From assembly GCF_022230925.1 (NCBI RefSeq), contig NZ_JAKKFH010000006.1:1-64000 (forward strand): DNA of 64,000 nucleotides, in the 5' to 3' direction. This DNA comes from Micromonospora alfalfae. GTDB taxonomy: Bacteria; Actinomycetota; Actinomycetes; Mycobacteriales; Micromonosporaceae. The position numbers were made by a program, and so were the translations under genes. Under the pieces are notes generated by a model, which saw only the letters and a list, made by a program, of their open reading frames with translations, searched no databases and was not told the DNA's origin. Positions 37,119 through 46,300 of this stretch are shown here, piece by piece (position 1 is the first letter of the stretch; each line of letters opens with the position of its first letter).

Positions 37119-38298
37119 GTGGGCGCCACTGGGCGGCGGAGGCGGCGGCGCTGGAGAGCAGCCGGGAGTTGATCGTGCCCAGCGCGGCGTCCCGGGCGCG
37201 CAGCGCCAACCGGCCCCGGGTCTGGAGCACCGCCGACATCCGCCGGGTCTGGCGGACCACCGTCGCGGCCCGGGGGCGGCGCACCCGGTCGTACGTCTGC
37301 ACGGCGTCGGGCAGCCGGGCCTCCCGCAGCAGCGACGCGAGCGTCGCGGCGTCCTCGAACGCGAGGCAGGCGCCCTGCCCGAGGTGCGGCGGCATGGCGT
37401 GCGCCGCGTCACCGAGGAGCACCACCCCACCGGGCCCGACCGGAAAGCCGTACGCCCGGGGCAGCGGGCGCAGCTCACGAACCTCCTGTTGGACCAGGTC
37501 GGCCGGGTCGGTGGCGTCGAGCAGCGCGCCGACCGGCGCGGGCCAGCCCGCGTACCAGCGGCGCAGCAGGGCGAGTTGGGTCTCCGGTGGTTCCGGGCGG
37601 GGCGCGCCGGCGGCGGTGGCCACCCAGTAGATGCCGCCCCTGGTGGACCCGCCCGAGGAGCCGCGCTCACCCAGCGACGCGGCCACGAACCGGTAACCCG
37701 CGCCGAGAATCTCACCGGCCAGCGGCTGATCGTCGGGGAGCCGAGGTGCCTGGTACCACGGGATGACAGCCCGCCAGGCGGCGCATCCGGAGCTGACCAC
37801 CCGGGACTCGGGCGCGAGTTGGCGGCGGATGCCGCTGTCAGTGCCGTCGGCGGCCACCACCAGATCGGCCTCGATGGTGTGCCGCCCGTCGCTGACTCCC
37901 GGCCGCTCGCCCGGCTCGACGCGGACGTGGCGCACTGTCACCCCGGTCCGCAACTCGACCCGTTCGCCGAGGCCGGCGATCAGCGCGTCGTGCAGATCCT
38001 CCCGGTGCACCACCACCGGCATCCGGTCGGCCGGGATGGGTCGGGGCTGCACGAGCCAGTGCCCGTCCGGGCGACGGACCCCGCCGTCGGGCAACGGGGT
38101 GGCGATGGCGGCCAGGCCGGCGCCGAGGCCGAGGGCCTGGAGCGCGCGGACGCCGTTGGGCCAGAGCACCACCGCGGTCGGCTCGGGGCGGATCCGTTCG
38201 GCGCGTTCCAACACTGTGACCTGCCAGCCGGAACGGGCCAGCGCGCCGGCCACCGCGAGGCCACCCACCCCTGCGCCGACCACCACCGCGCTTCGCAT
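37111..38298 (-). CDS. FAD-dependent aromatic-type monooxygenase
   Basis: 395-residue group A flavoprotein hydroxylase. Dinucleotide motif AVVVGAGVGGLAVAGALARSG at the N-terminus, the DG motif LVVAADGTDSGIRRQL at about 145-160, and the second FAD motif VVLLGDAAHAMPPHLGQGACLAFEDA. These three motifs define the p-hydroxybenzoate-hydroxylase/zeaxanthin-epoxidase superfamily; the substrate is not predictable. It starts 9 bp after lgt on the same strand and is probably co-transcribed, although no functional link to lipoprotein maturation is evident. Confidence 0.92.
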   Translation of the reverse strand: MRSAVVVGAGVGGLAVAGALARSGWQVTVLERAERIRPEPTAVVLWPNGVRALQALGLGAGLAAIATPLPDGGVRRPDGHWLVQPRPIPADRMPVVVHREDLHDALIAGLGERVELRTGVTVRHVRVEPGERPGVSDGRHTIEADLVVAADGTDSGIRRQLAPESRVVSSGCAAWRAVIPWYQAPRLPDDQPLAGEILGAGYRFVAASLGERGSSGGSTRGGIYWVATAAGAPRPEPPETQLALLRRWYAGWPAPVGALLDATDPADLVQQEVRELRPLPRAYGFPVGPGGVVLLGDAAHAMPPHLGQGACLAFEDAATLASLLREARLPDAVQTYDRVRRPRAATVVRQTRRMSAVLQTRGRLALRARDAALGTINSRLLSSAAASAAQWRPPT

Positions 38299-38307
38299 CG
38301 GTGCCGC

Positions 38308-39489
38308 TCAGCTGTCCCGGTCGGCGGGACGCGCGCCGGTAGCGTCAGCCCGGTCGGTGCGGGCGGCGGACGGATCGTCCACCGGCTCGTCATCGCTCGA
38401 CGTGAGGTCGGCGGATGCCGTGTCGTCGGACGGCTGGTCATCCTCGGGCCGGGAGTCGTCGTCGGTCGCCGGCGGTACGACGCCGGTGTCCTGCCAGACC
38501 GCGTACTGCTCCTCGCTCACCACCCGGTAGCCCTCCGGCGCGGCAGCCCGCGTGGGGATCTCCCGCTCGGACAGGTCGACCTGGGACAGGTCGGACGTGG
38601 GGGGCGGGGTCGTCGTCGCTGCCGGGCCGAGCGGGATCAGGTAGTCCCGAGGGCCACGCACCCGTACGAAGTAGATCAGGGCGCCGAGGAAGACCACTGC
38701 GGCCGTCCAGACGTTGAGCCGGACGCCGAGGATCTGGTTGGCCTCGTCGGTGCGCATCAGCTCGATCCAGAACCGGCCGACCGTGTAACCCATCACGTAG
38801 AGCGCGAACGCGCGGCCCCGGCCAAGCTTCAGCCGGCGGTCGAGGATCAGGACCAGAGCTACGACGCCGAGGTTCCACAGCGCCTCGTAGAGGAAGGTCG
38901 GCTGGTAGAGACCCGGTTCGAGGATCGGCTGCCCGGCGTCGTCGCGGAGGGCGTGCCCCGGGTTGTCCGGGTCCATCCGGTGGATCTCCAGACCCCACGG
39001 CACTGTCGTCCGGCCACCGAAGAGCTCGTTGTTGAACCAGTTGCCGATCCGGCCGACGGCCTGGGCCAGCGGCAGCCCGGGGGCCAGCGCGTCGGCCAGC
39101 ACACCGAACGGAATGCCGAGCTGTCGGGCCGCGATCCAGGCACCGACCGCGCCACCGGCGACCGCGCCCCAGATGCCGAGACCGCCCTCCCAGATGGCGA
39201 ACGCCTTCATCGGGTCCCCACCGGCGCCGAAGTACTTCTCCGGTGAGGTGATCACGTGGTAGATCCGGGCGCCGATGATGCCTGCGGGAACCGCCCAGAC
39301 GGCGATGTCGAGCACCGCGCCGGGCGCGACGCCGCGCTGCCGCAGCCGGCGTTCCGTCACCCAGCAGGCCAGCACGATGCCGGCGATGATGCAGAGCGCG
39401 TAGGCCCGGATCGGCACCGGCCCGAGCTGCCAGACCGCGGTGCTGGGGCTGGGCAGGGCCGCCTGGGGAGAGAGCGAGGCGAGGGTCAC
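38308..39489 (-). CDS. lgt: Prolipoprotein diacylglyceryl transferase
   Basis: 393 residues. Membrane enzyme that transfers diacylglycerol from phosphatidylglycerol to the lipobox Cys of prolipoproteins. Seven hydrophobic segments, with YALCIIAGIVLACWVTERRL early on, the family signature AVGRIGNWFNNELFGG in the middle, and FLYEALWNLGVVALVLIL / GRFWIELMRTDEA towards the end of the membrane domain. A 115-residue hydrophilic Asp/Ser/Thr-rich C-terminal tail extends it well beyond the 260-290 residues of the catalytic core, as in other actinobacteria. GTG 39489 is chosen; the upstream extension is low-complexity. Confidence 0.96.
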   Translation of the reverse strand: MTLASLSPQAALPSPSTAVWQLGPVPIRAYALCIIAGIVLACWVTERRLRQRGVAPGAVLDIAVWAVPAGIIGARIYHVITSPEKYFGAGGDPMKAFAIWEGGLGIWGAVAGGAVGAWIAARQLGIPFGVLADALAPGLPLAQAVGRIGNWFNNELFGGRTTVPWGLEIHRMDPDNPGHALRDDAGQPILEPGLYQPTFLYEALWNLGVVALVLILDRRLKLGRGRAFALYVMGYTVGRFWIELMRTDEANQILGVRLNVWTAAVVFLGALIYFVRVRGPRDYLIPLGPAATTTPPPTSDLSQVDLSEREIPTRAAAPEGYRVVSEEQYAVWQDTGVVPPATDDDSRPEDDQPSDDTASADLTSSDDEPVDDPSAARTDRADATGARPADRDS

Positions 39490-39591
39490 GGGTGCACACG
39501 CTACCGCTGCACACCCCCACAGCGGCACCCCGGGCCGCTGGAGGGCGCATCCCGGTGACTTCTGGTTTGCACCGCCGTAGGCTCTTTGTCC

Positions 39592-40284
39592 ATGAGCGCG
39601 CTCACCTGGGCGGTCGCCGCGGTCGTCACCGACGACACCGGTCGGGTGCTGCTCTGCCAGCAAGGTCGGGGTGCCCGCCGCTACGCGTTGCCCGGCGGAC
39701 GACTGCGCCCGGCCGAGGGCCCGGTGCGGGCGGCGTTACGGGACATTCGCGCGGAGACCGGCTGGGAGATCGAACTGACCGACCTCGTCGGCATCTACCA
39801 GGTGAGCGGCCCCCCAGGAGAGGCCGCCGCCGGACGCGCCGGCCCGCTGCCGGACGTCCTCGTGCACGTGTTCCGGGCCCGCGCTGCCGGTGTCCGACCC
39901 GCCACCGACCCACCGCCGGGCTGCCGATTGTCCTGGCACTCCCCCGACGCGCTGCCCGAGGTGGTCACACCGCTCACCCGGGCCGCCGTCACCGACGCGA
40001 CAGCCGGCCGCTCCGGCGTGCTCCGCGACGTCGCCTGCGTGTCCGACACCAGCGCCTCCGCGCCGCTGCCGGCGGCTCGCCCAGCCGAGCACGGCCGGCC
40101 GACAACCGACAAGGACACGCAGCGCCCGGGGACCGGCCAGGACACACAGCGGCCCGCGACCAGCCACGAGCAGCCCGCCGGGCACAACGGGCGGCAGCCC
40201 GGAACCGGCCAGGTATGCCAACCGGGAGCGGGGCAGCCACCGGAGCAACGCGGTGAGGCCGTGGACCCGTCGCTGCACCCCTGA
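39592..40284 (+). CDS. Nudix-domain protein with altered Nudix box
   Basis: 230 residues. The N-terminal 130 residues form a Nudix fold (TWAVAAVVTDDTGRVLLCQQG; YALPGGRLRPAEGPVRAALR). The Nudix box GX5EX7REUXEEXGU here reads as G-x5-E-x7-RDIRAETGW: the first Glu of the metal-binding triad is Asp, the second is Ala, the third is kept. Hydrolase activity may be weak or changed. From about 150 there is a Gln/Thr/Pro/Gly-rich disordered tail with repeated TQRPGTGQ-like units. ATG 39592; a TTG two codons upstream is possible. Divergent from lgt. Confidence 0.8.
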   Translation: MSALTWAVAAVVTDDTGRVLLCQQGRGARRYALPGGRLRPAEGPVRAALRDIRAETGWEIELTDLVGIYQVSGPPGEAAAGRAGPLPDVLVHVFRARAAGVRPATDPPPGCRLSWHSPDALPEVVTPLTRAAVTDATAGRSGVLRDVACVSDTSASAPLPAARPAEHGRPTTDKDTQRPGTGQDTQRPATSHEQPAGHNGRQPGTGQVCQPGAGQPPEQRGEAVDPSLHP

Positions 40285-40289
40285 CGAAC

Positions 40290-40303
40290 GCCGAGGGCTC
40301 GGC
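40290..40303. terminator. Short hairpin between convergent genes
   Basis: GCCGAG-GG-CTCGGC between the Nudix gene (ends 40284) and trpA (ends 40330). The stem is only 6 bp, so this is a weak terminator call. Confidence 0.35.
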
Positions 40304-40329
40304 GCGGCAAGGCCCAGCAAGCGCCGGGC

Positions 40330-41133
40330 TCAGCGGGTGGGGTTACGGACGCCCTCGGCGAGTTCGGCGCTGAGCGTGCGCAGGGCGGCCAGCCCGTCGG
40401 CCTCGTTGGGCGCGTCGAGCACACACCGGACCAGCGCGCTGCCGACGATCACCCCATCGGCGTAACCGGCGACGGTGCCGGCCTGCGCGCCGGTACCCAC
40501 ACCCAGGCCGACGCCGATCGGCAGGTCGGTGACCGCGCGGGCCCGGGAGACCAGCGTCGGGGCGGCGTCGGAGGTACGCGCCCGGGCGCCGGTCACCCCC
40601 ATCACCGCTGTCGCGTAGACGAAACCGCGGCAGTGCTGGACCGTCATCGCCAGCCGGGCGTCGGTGGACGACGGCGAGACCAGGAACGTGCGGTCCAGCC
40701 CGTGCGCCTCCGAGGCGGCCAGCCACTCGTCGGCCTCGTCAGGGATCAGGTCCGGGGTGATCAGACCGGTGCCGCCGGCGGAGGCCAGGTCACGGGCGAA
40801 GACGTCCACGCCGTACCGCTCGACCGGGTTCCAGTAGGTCATGGTGACCACCGGAGCGCCGGTGGCCGCCACCGCCTCGATGATGCGCATCGTGTCCGCG
40901 GTGCGTACGCCCCCAGCCAGCGCGATGTCGCTGGCCCGCTGGATAACCGGCCCGTCCATCACCGGGTCGGAGTAGGGGATCTCCACCTCGATCACGTCGA
41001 CGCCGGCCTCGACCATGGCGGTCATCGCGGCGATGCTGCCCTCGACGGTGGGGAAACCGGCCGGCATGCAGCCGACCAGCAGTGCCCGTCCGTCGGCGCG
41101 GGCCTTGTCGAAGGCCACCCCGATCCGGCTCAT
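40330..41133 (-). CDS. trpA: Tryptophan synthase alpha chain
   Basis: 267 residues. Cleaves indole-3-glycerol phosphate to indole and glyceraldehyde 3-phosphate and channels indole to TrpB. The catalytic Glu is in DVIEVEIPYSDPVMDGP and the catalytic Asp follows in the same signature. Phosphate-loop segments include PIGVGLGVGTGAQAG and GVIVGSALV. ATG lies one base after the trpB stop (TGA-G-ATG), so the pair is coupled, matching the stable alpha2-beta2 complex. The frame runs upstream through trpB, but that part is a shadow. Confidence 0.97.
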   Translation of the reverse strand: MSRIGVAFDKARADGRALLVGCMPAGFPTVEGSIAAMTAMVEAGVDVIEVEIPYSDPVMDGPVIQRASDIALAGGVRTADTMRIIEAVAATGAPVVTMTYWNPVERYGVDVFARDLASAGGTGLITPDLIPDEADEWLAASEAHGLDRTFLVSPSSTDARLAMTVQHCRGFVYATAVMGVTGARARTSDAAPTLVSRARAVTDLPIGVGLGVGTGAQAGTVAGYADGVIVGSALVRCVLDAPNEADGLAALRTLSAELAEGVRNPTR

Positions 41134-41134
41134 C

Positions 41135-42373
41135 TCACCGCTCCTTGTCGAGGATGCCGAAGTAGTCACCGGCGGTGTGCACGTCCTTGTCGCCCCGCCC
41201 GGAGAGGTTGACCACGATCGTGGGCTCCCGGCCCAGTTCCGCGGCGAGCTTGGGAGCCAGCGCGACGGTGCCGGCGAGCGCGTGTGCGCTCTCGATCGCC
41301 GGGATGATGCCCTCGGTACGGCAGAGCAGCTCGAACGCGGCCATCGCCTCGTCGTCGGTGACCGGCAGGTAGTTCGCCCGGCCGGTGTCGTGCAGCCACG
41401 CGTGCTCGGGCCCGACGCCCGGGTAGTCCAGGCCGGCGGAGATCGAGTGTGACTCCAGGGTCTGCCCGTCAGCGTCCTGGAGGACGAAGGTGCGGGTGCC
41501 GTGCAGCACGCCGGCCGACCCGCCGGTGATGCTCGCCGCATGCCGGCCGGTGGCCACCCCGTCGCCACCGGCTTCGAAGCCGTACAGCCGCACGGCCTCG
41601 TCGCCCACGAACGCGTGGAAGATTCCCAGCGCGTTGGAGCCGCCGCCGACGCACGCGGTGACGGCGTCCGGCAACCCACCGGTGAGGTCCAGGCACTGCT
41701 GACGTGCCTCGTCACCAATGCCCCGGACGAAGTCGCGCACCATCGCCGGGAACGGGTGCGGGCCCGCGGCGGTGCCGATCAGGTAGTGCGTCTCGTCGAC
41801 GTTCGCCACCCAGTCGCGCATCGCCTCGTTCATCGCGTCCTTCAGGGTGCGCGAGCCGTTGGTGACGGGGACGACGGTAGCGCCGAGCATCCGCATCCGG
41901 GCCACGTTGAGCGCCTGCCGCTCGGTGTCGACCTGGCCCATGTAGACCACACACTCCAGGTCGAACAGGGCGGCGGCGGTCGCGGTGGCGACACCGTGCT
42001 GGCCGGCGCCGGTCTCCGCGATCACGCGGGTCTTGCCCATCCGCTTGGTGAGCAGCGCCTGGCCGAGCACGTTGCGCACCTTGTGCGCACCCGTGTGGTT
42101 GAGGTCCTCGCGCTTGAGCAGCACCCGCGCGCCGACCTTCGCGGAGAACCGCCGGGCCTCGTAGAGCAGCGACGGCGTGCCGGCGTAGTCGCGCAACAGC
42201 GCGCCGAACTCCGCCCGGAAGGACTCGTCAGCCATCGCCGTACGCCACGCCCCGTCGAGCTCGTCCAGCGCGGCCACCAGGGCCTCGGGAACGAACCGAC
42301 CGCCGAAGCGGCCGAAGTGGCCGGCGGAGTCGGGCTGCGGGCCGGCCACCGGGGCCAGCGCGTCGGCGCTCAT
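41135..42373 (-). CDS. trpB: Tryptophan synthase beta chain
   Basis: 412 residues. PLP enzyme that condenses indole with serine to tryptophan. The PLP lysine is in [18 protein letters not shown]; the phosphate-binding loop is [16 protein letters not shown]; the tail [19 protein letters not shown] is typical TrpB1. The N-terminus [22 protein letters not shown] is canonical. 39 bp downstream of trpC on the same strand. Confidence 0.98.
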   Translation of the reverse strand: MSADALAPVAGPQPDSAGHFGRFGGRFVPEALVAALDELDGAWRTAMADESFRAEFGALLRDYAGTPSLLYEARRFSAKVGARVLLKREDLNHTGAHKVRNVLGQALLTKRMGKTRVIAETGAGQHGVATATAAALFDLECVVYMGQVDTERQALNVARMRMLGATVVPVTNGSRTLKDAMNEAMRDWVANVDETHYLIGTAAGPHPFPAMVRDFVRGIGDEARQQCLDLTGGLPDAVTACVGGGSNALGIFHAFVGDEAVRLYGFEAGGDGVATGRHAASITGGSAGVLHGTRTFVLQDADGQTLESHSISAGLDYPGVGPEHAWLHDTGRANYLPVTDDEAMAAFELLCRTEGIIPAIESAHALAGTVALAPKLAAELGREPTIVVNLSGRGDKDVHTAGDYFGILDKER

Positions 42374-42412
42374 CGGGAATCCTCTCGGTGGGACGTCAGA
42401 CCGGGGGCGGGG

Positions 42413-43276
42413 TCAGCGCACCGGCCGGGGCGTTGCCGGGTGGTTGCCGGCGTTGACCAACTCGGCTACCGCCTCGCGGGGGCTCTTCTGGGTGACCAGG
42501 CCCTCACCCACGAGGACCGCGTCGGCGCCCGCGGAGGCGTACCGGATCAGGTCGTGCGGGCCACGAACGCCAGATTCGGCGATCTTGACGACGCTGCTGG
42601 GCAGGCCGGGCGCGATCCGCTCGAACACCGACCGGTCGACCTCCAGGGTACGCAGGTCACGGGCGTTGACCCCGATCACCTGCGCGCCGGCCTCCAACGC
42701 GCGGTCGGCCTCTTCCTCGTCGTGCACCTCGACCAGAGCTGTCATGCCCAGCGACTCGATCCGCTCCAGCAGCCCCATCAGGACGTTCTGCTCAAGTGCG
42801 GCGACGATCAGCAGCACCAGGTCGGCGCCGTGCGCGCGGGCCTCGTGGATCTGATAGCTGGAGACCACGAAGTCCTTGCGCAGCACCGGCACGGTGACCG
42901 CCGCACGGACGGCCGCCAGGTCGTCCAGCGAACCGCCGAACCAGCGCCCCTCGGTCAGCACGCTGATCGCCCGCGCCCCACCGGCCGCGTAGTCGACAGC
43001 GAGGTCAGCCGGATCGGCGATCTCGGCCAGCCGGCCCTTGGACGGCGACGAACGCTTCACCTCGGCGATCACGGCCACGCCGGGCTTGCGCAGCGCGGCG
43101 TACGCGTCCATGGGTGGCGGCGCCGCCGCTGCCAGTTCACGGATCCGCTCCAGCGGAACCTGCTCCTGGCGTCGGGCGACGTCTTCACGCACGCCGGCCA
43201 GAATCTCGTCGAGCACGCTTACGGACGCTGCCTGGCCGGCCTCGTCCCCCTCCGCGTGCGCATGCTCAGCAGTCAC
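42413..43276 (-). CDS. trpC: Indole-3-glycerol phosphate synthase
   Basis: 287 residues. Converts carboxyphenylamino-deoxyribulose phosphate to indole-3-glycerol phosphate. (Beta/alpha)8 barrel with [20 protein letters not shown] at the N-terminus, the signature [37 protein letters not shown] and [14 protein letters not shown], and the final [15 protein letters not shown] 43276 ([10 protein letters not shown]) has GGGGAG 7 nt upstream; an ATG nine codons earlier is the alternative. It heads a trpC-trpB-trpA operon. Confidence 0.95.
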   Translation of the reverse strand: MTAEHAHAEGDEAGQAASVSVLDEILAGVREDVARRQEQVPLERIRELAAAAPPPMDAYAALRKPGVAVIAEVKRSSPSKGRLAEIADPADLAVDYAAGGARAISVLTEGRWFGGSLDDLAAVRAAVTVPVLRKDFVVSSYQIHEARAHGADLVLLIVAALEQNVLMGLLERIESLGMTALVEVHDEEEADRALEAGAQVIGVNARDLRTLEVDRSVFERIAPGLPSSVVKIAESGVRGPHDLIRYASAGADAVLVGEGLVTQKSPREAVAELVNAGNHPATPRPVR

Positions 43277-43703
43277 GAACGGACTCCCCTCTCCGGGCGT
43301 CATGGGCCGATGCTAGGGGCAGCCGACCGACGCCGAATGCCGGGGGTATGGCGCTGCTCACGAAAAGGGCTGCGGCATAATGGCCGACTTGCCGTGAAGG
43401 GGTTGTCACGCAGCGCCACCTCCGGTATCGACCACCGTCACGCGGTATGGAGCCTGGCGGCCACAGTCAGACCGGGCCGATCCATCGATCATGCCACCAG
43501 TTTCCGCTCGCCGCCCGGTGGCAGCGATGCCAGTCGATGCTGTGAGCAAGCTCAAGGCCGAACGGACGGTGCCTGGTCACGGCCGAGGCGAGACAGTTGA
43601 CCGGGCGGTCACCGCGACGAAACGTCGACGGGCGAGCATCGTCCTCGGGCAGACTCGATGGCGCGCCTGCCCCGACCGCAGCAACTCCTCGTGCGAGGTG
43701 ACC
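43277..43703. other. 427-bp gap upstream of trpC
   Basis: Divergent intergenic region between trpC and a small plus-strand gene. On the minus strand TAGCAT near 43310 could be the -10 of a trpC promoter. Frames through here on either strand are short and compositionally poor. A leader peptide with consecutive Trp codons was looked for and not seen. Confidence 0.4.
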
Positions 43704-43973
43704 ATGAGCATTTCCGAGCCGAACCCGACCATCGGACTGACCACCATCTCGCGGACCGTGGCATCGCTCGCCGTCGGAGTGGTGCACACAGTTGAACGGG
43801 CAGTGGTGGGCGAGGGACGGATGCGGACGGCACGGGGCAACGCCTGGGAGGCGGTCTGCGCCGACCGGGCCCGCGCCGACCAACGGGCCGAGCTGAACCG
43901 CCTGGTCGCCGAGCTGACCGCCGCCCGCGCCGCCAGTAGCCGCGCCCAGTGGGAGCGCCAGCCGGTCGGCTGA
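43704..43973 (+). CDS. Small uncharacterised protein
   Basis: 89 residues, not recognised. ATG 5 nt after GAGGTG. Sequence: a moderately hydrophobic first third (IGLTTISRTVASLAVGVVHTV) followed by a charged helix (CADRARADQRAELNRLVAELTAARAASS) likely to form a coiled coil. It is encoded opposite to, and inside, the trp cluster between trpC and the Trp-associated membrane gene, so it breaks the operon into two units. The upstream frame continues without a good start. Coding status moderately likely. Confidence 0.5.
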   Translation: MSISEPNPTIGLTTISRTVASLAVGVVHTVERAVVGEGRMRTARGNAWEAVCADRARADQRAELNRLVAELTAARAASSRAQWERQPVG

Positions 43974-44042
43974 CCGCCCGTCACGGCCACCGCGTCAGCC
44001 GGTCGTCACATTGACCGGCCACCGCGTTGGCCGGCCACCGCG

Positions 44043-44633
44043 TCAGTCGTCCGTCGGGTCCTCGCCCCGGTCCAGCGCGTCCCACGCCTCGGTGGTCCGC
44101 CGCCCCGCCAACGGCGTCGGCGGCACAACCGGGTCGCCCTGCGCCGGCGCGGCCTGCGGCGCGGTCCGCGCCGGACGTTCGTACCGGGCGCCCATCGCCG
44201 GCCAGTCACCGCCGCGCACCGCCGTCCACCAGCCACCGCCGGCGGCCAGCAGGCCGCCCAGCAGGCAGAGCGCCGGCCACTGCCGGCTCGCGACGCCGCC
44301 CACATCGGCTACCAGCCCGTACCCACCGCCGGCCGCCACGGCCAGGCCGAGCACGCCGAGCAGCGCCCCGAGCACCCGACGCAGGCGACCCCGGGTGGCA
44401 AGCACCGCGCCACCCCCGGCCAGTGTCACAAGGGCCAACGCCGGCAGCCACGGCAGCAGGCTCGCACCGCTGCGGGTGTCCCGCACCGGCGGCAGCGGCG
44501 CCGGACGTACGGTCAGCTCGACCGACCAGCTGCGCGTCGCGGCCCAGAGAGCCAGGCCCGCGCCGGCCAGGCAGAGCAGCACGGCGTACGTCAACGCGCG
44601 CCGGCCCACGACGGACCGGTCCCCGCCGCTCAC
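44043..44633 (-). CDS. Trp-biosynthesis-associated membrane protein (TIGR02234-like)
   Basis: 196 residues with four membrane helices: RALTYAVLLCLAGAGLALWA, ASLLPWLPALALVTLAGGGA, LGALLGVLGLAVAAGGGYGL and WPALCLLGGLLAAGGGWW. The first loop contains SWSVELTVRPAPLPPVRDTRSG, and the cytosolic tail is Pro/Arg/Ala-rich. Position immediately after trpE and this topology identify the actinobacterial family found next to trp genes, of unknown role. I chose GTG 44633 (MSGGDRSVV); the longer frame covers an intercistronic repeat. Confidence 0.82.
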   Translation of the reverse strand: MSGGDRSVVGRRALTYAVLLCLAGAGLALWAATRSWSVELTVRPAPLPPVRDTRSGASLLPWLPALALVTLAGGGAVLATRGRLRRVLGALLGVLGLAVAAGGGYGLVADVGGVASRQWPALCLLGGLLAAGGGWWTAVRGGDWPAMGARYERPARTAPQAAPAQGDPVVPPTPLAGRRTTEAWDALDRGEDPTDD

Positions 44634-44688
44634 GACCTCATCCCATCGTTCACCGCGGGGCTCCGCTTCGCCGCACTCCTCGCGCTCA
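44634..44688 (-). repeat. Stop-anchored intercistronic repeat (single copy)
   Basis: Reading on the minus strand, the element starts at the trpE stop codon: TGAGCGCGAGGAGTGCGGCG, then AAGCGGAGCCCCGCGGTG, and ends at the GTG of the downstream membrane gene. It closely matches the first 35 bp of the 59-bp units at 52824-53000. Confidence 0.75.
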
Positions 44689-46239
44689 CCGCGCCGGCCG
44701 GAGGGTTTCGGCGGCCGCGATCGCGGCCAGCACTGCCGCTGCCTTGTTCCGCGTCTCCTGGTCCTCGGCGGCCGGGTCCGAGTCGGCGACCACCCCCGCC
44801 CCGGCCTGGACGTAGGCGCGGCCGTCCCGCATGAGCGCGGTCCGGATGGCGATCGCCATGTCCAGGTCGCCGCCGAAGCCGAAGTAGCCGACGGTGCCGC
44901 CGTAGAGGCCACGACGGACCGGTTCCAACTCCTCGATGATCTCCATGGCGCGCACCTTGGGCGCCCCGGAGAGCGTGCCGGCCGGGAAGGTCGCGGCCAG
45001 GGCATCAAAGGCGCTCTGGTCGTCACGCAGCGTGCCGGTGACAGTGGAGACGATGTGCATGACGTGGCTGTACCGCTCGATGGTGGCGAACTCGGGCACC
45101 TCCACGGTGCCGGGCTGACAGACCCGACCCAGGTCGTTGCGGCCGAGGTCGACCAGCATCACGTGCTCCGCACGTTCCTTCGGGTCGGCGAGCAGCTCGG
45201 CGGCGAGCGCGGCGTCGGCGGCGGGGGTGCCGCCCCGCGGCCGGGTGCCGGCGATCGGGTGCAACAACGCCCGGCGTCGCCCGTCCGCGGCCCCGGTGAC
45301 CTTCAGGTGCGCCTCGGGGGACGAGCCGACGATGTCGAACCCGTCGAAGCGCAGCAGGTACATGTACGGGCTGGGGTTGCTGGTACGCAGCACCCGGTAG
45401 ACGTCCAGCGGGTCGGCGTGGGTCGTCCGCTCGAAGCGCTGGGAGAGCACGATCTGGAAGCACTCACCGGCCCTGATCGCCTCCTTGGCCGCCTCCACCG
45501 CCTTCGGGTAGCCGCCGTCGGGCGTACGGCAGAGCACCTCGCCGGCCGGCGGACGCTCGACCGTGGAGATCATCGGCGGGATGGGCCGGGACAGCGCCGT
45601 GGTCATCGCGTCCAACCGGCCCACCGCGTGGTGGTAGGCGGCGGCGACCTGCGGGGCGCGGTCCGGGGCGTCCAACGGCGGTAGCACCGCGTTGGCGACC
45701 AGGATCGCGGAGCCGTCGTAGTGGTCGAGGACCACCAGGTCGGTGGCGAGCATCATGCCCAGCTCCGGGACGCCCAGGTCGTCCTCGGTCAGCTCGGGCA
45801 ACCGCTCGAAACGCCGGATCAGGTCGTAGCCGAGGTAGCCGACCATGCCCCCGGTCAGCGGCGGCAGACCGTCGGACGGGTCCCCGACCGGGCCGGCCAG
45901 CGCCGCCACCGTTTCCCGCAGCATCCGCACCGGGTCACCCTCGGTGCTCAGCCCTGCCGGCGGCTGGCCGAGCCAGGTCGCCACGCCGTCGCGCTCGATC
46001 AGGGTCGCGCTGCTGCGGACGCCGATGAACGAGTACCGCGACCAGGCCATGCCGGCCGAGCCGACGCCCTGCTCGGCCGATTCCAACAGGAACGTGCCCG
46101 GCCCACCAGCCAGCTTCCGGTAGACCCCGACCGGGGTCTCCGCGTCGGCCAGCAGCCGCCGGGTGACCGGCACCACCCGCCAGTCGGCGGCCAGCGCGGT
46201 GAAGGTGTCCAGGTCGGGGCTGAGGGTGCCGTCGGTCAT
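44686..46239 (-). CDS. trpE: Anthranilate synthase component I
   Basis: 517 residues. Uses chorismate and ammonia to make anthranilate, with the glutaminase (TrpG) encoded elsewhere. The N-terminal regulatory domain has the tryptophan-feedback element FLLESAEQG. The chorismate-binding domain includes CFQIVLSQRFE, LLHPIAGTRPRGGTPAAD, HVMLVDLGRNDLGRVC, IERYSHVMHIVSTVTG, FPAGTLSGAPKVRAMEIIEELE and GYFGFGGDLDMAIAIRT. ATG 46239, separated from hisI by a degraded copy of the intercistronic repeat. Confidence 0.98.
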   Translation of the reverse strand: MTDGTLSPDLDTFTALAADWRVVPVTRRLLADAETPVGVYRKLAGGPGTFLLESAEQGVGSAGMAWSRYSFIGVRSSATLIERDGVATWLGQPPAGLSTEGDPVRMLRETVAALAGPVGDPSDGLPPLTGGMVGYLGYDLIRRFERLPELTEDDLGVPELGMMLATDLVVLDHYDGSAILVANAVLPPLDAPDRAPQVAAAYHHAVGRLDAMTTALSRPIPPMISTVERPPAGEVLCRTPDGGYPKAVEAAKEAIRAGECFQIVLSQRFERTTHADPLDVYRVLRTSNPSPYMYLLRFDGFDIVGSSPEAHLKVTGAADGRRRALLHPIAGTRPRGGTPAADAALAAELLADPKERAEHVMLVDLGRNDLGRVCQPGTVEVPEFATIERYSHVMHIVSTVTGTLRDDQSAFDALAATFPAGTLSGAPKVRAMEIIEELEPVRRGLYGGTVGYFGFGGDLDMAIAIRTALMRDGRAYVQAGAGVVADSDPAAEDQETRNKAAAVLAAIAAAETLRPAR

Positions 46240-46300
46240 CGGCCGACCCGCCTTTCGGTAGCGACTGCCGTGTGTCGCCGCGCCGCGCTCCGCGTGCTCA
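46240..46300 (-). repeat. Degraded stop-anchored intercistronic repeat
   Basis: On the minus strand it begins with the hisI stop (TGAGCACGCGGAGCGCGGCG) and ends with CAGTCGCTACCGAAAGGCGG just before the trpE start. Start and end match the 59-bp units at 52824-53000; the middle has diverged. Confidence 0.55.

Noticed and set aside
43277..43703. Tryptophan leader/attenuator upstream of trpC
   Set aside because: No short frame with consecutive Trp codons and no competing hairpin pair could be found.
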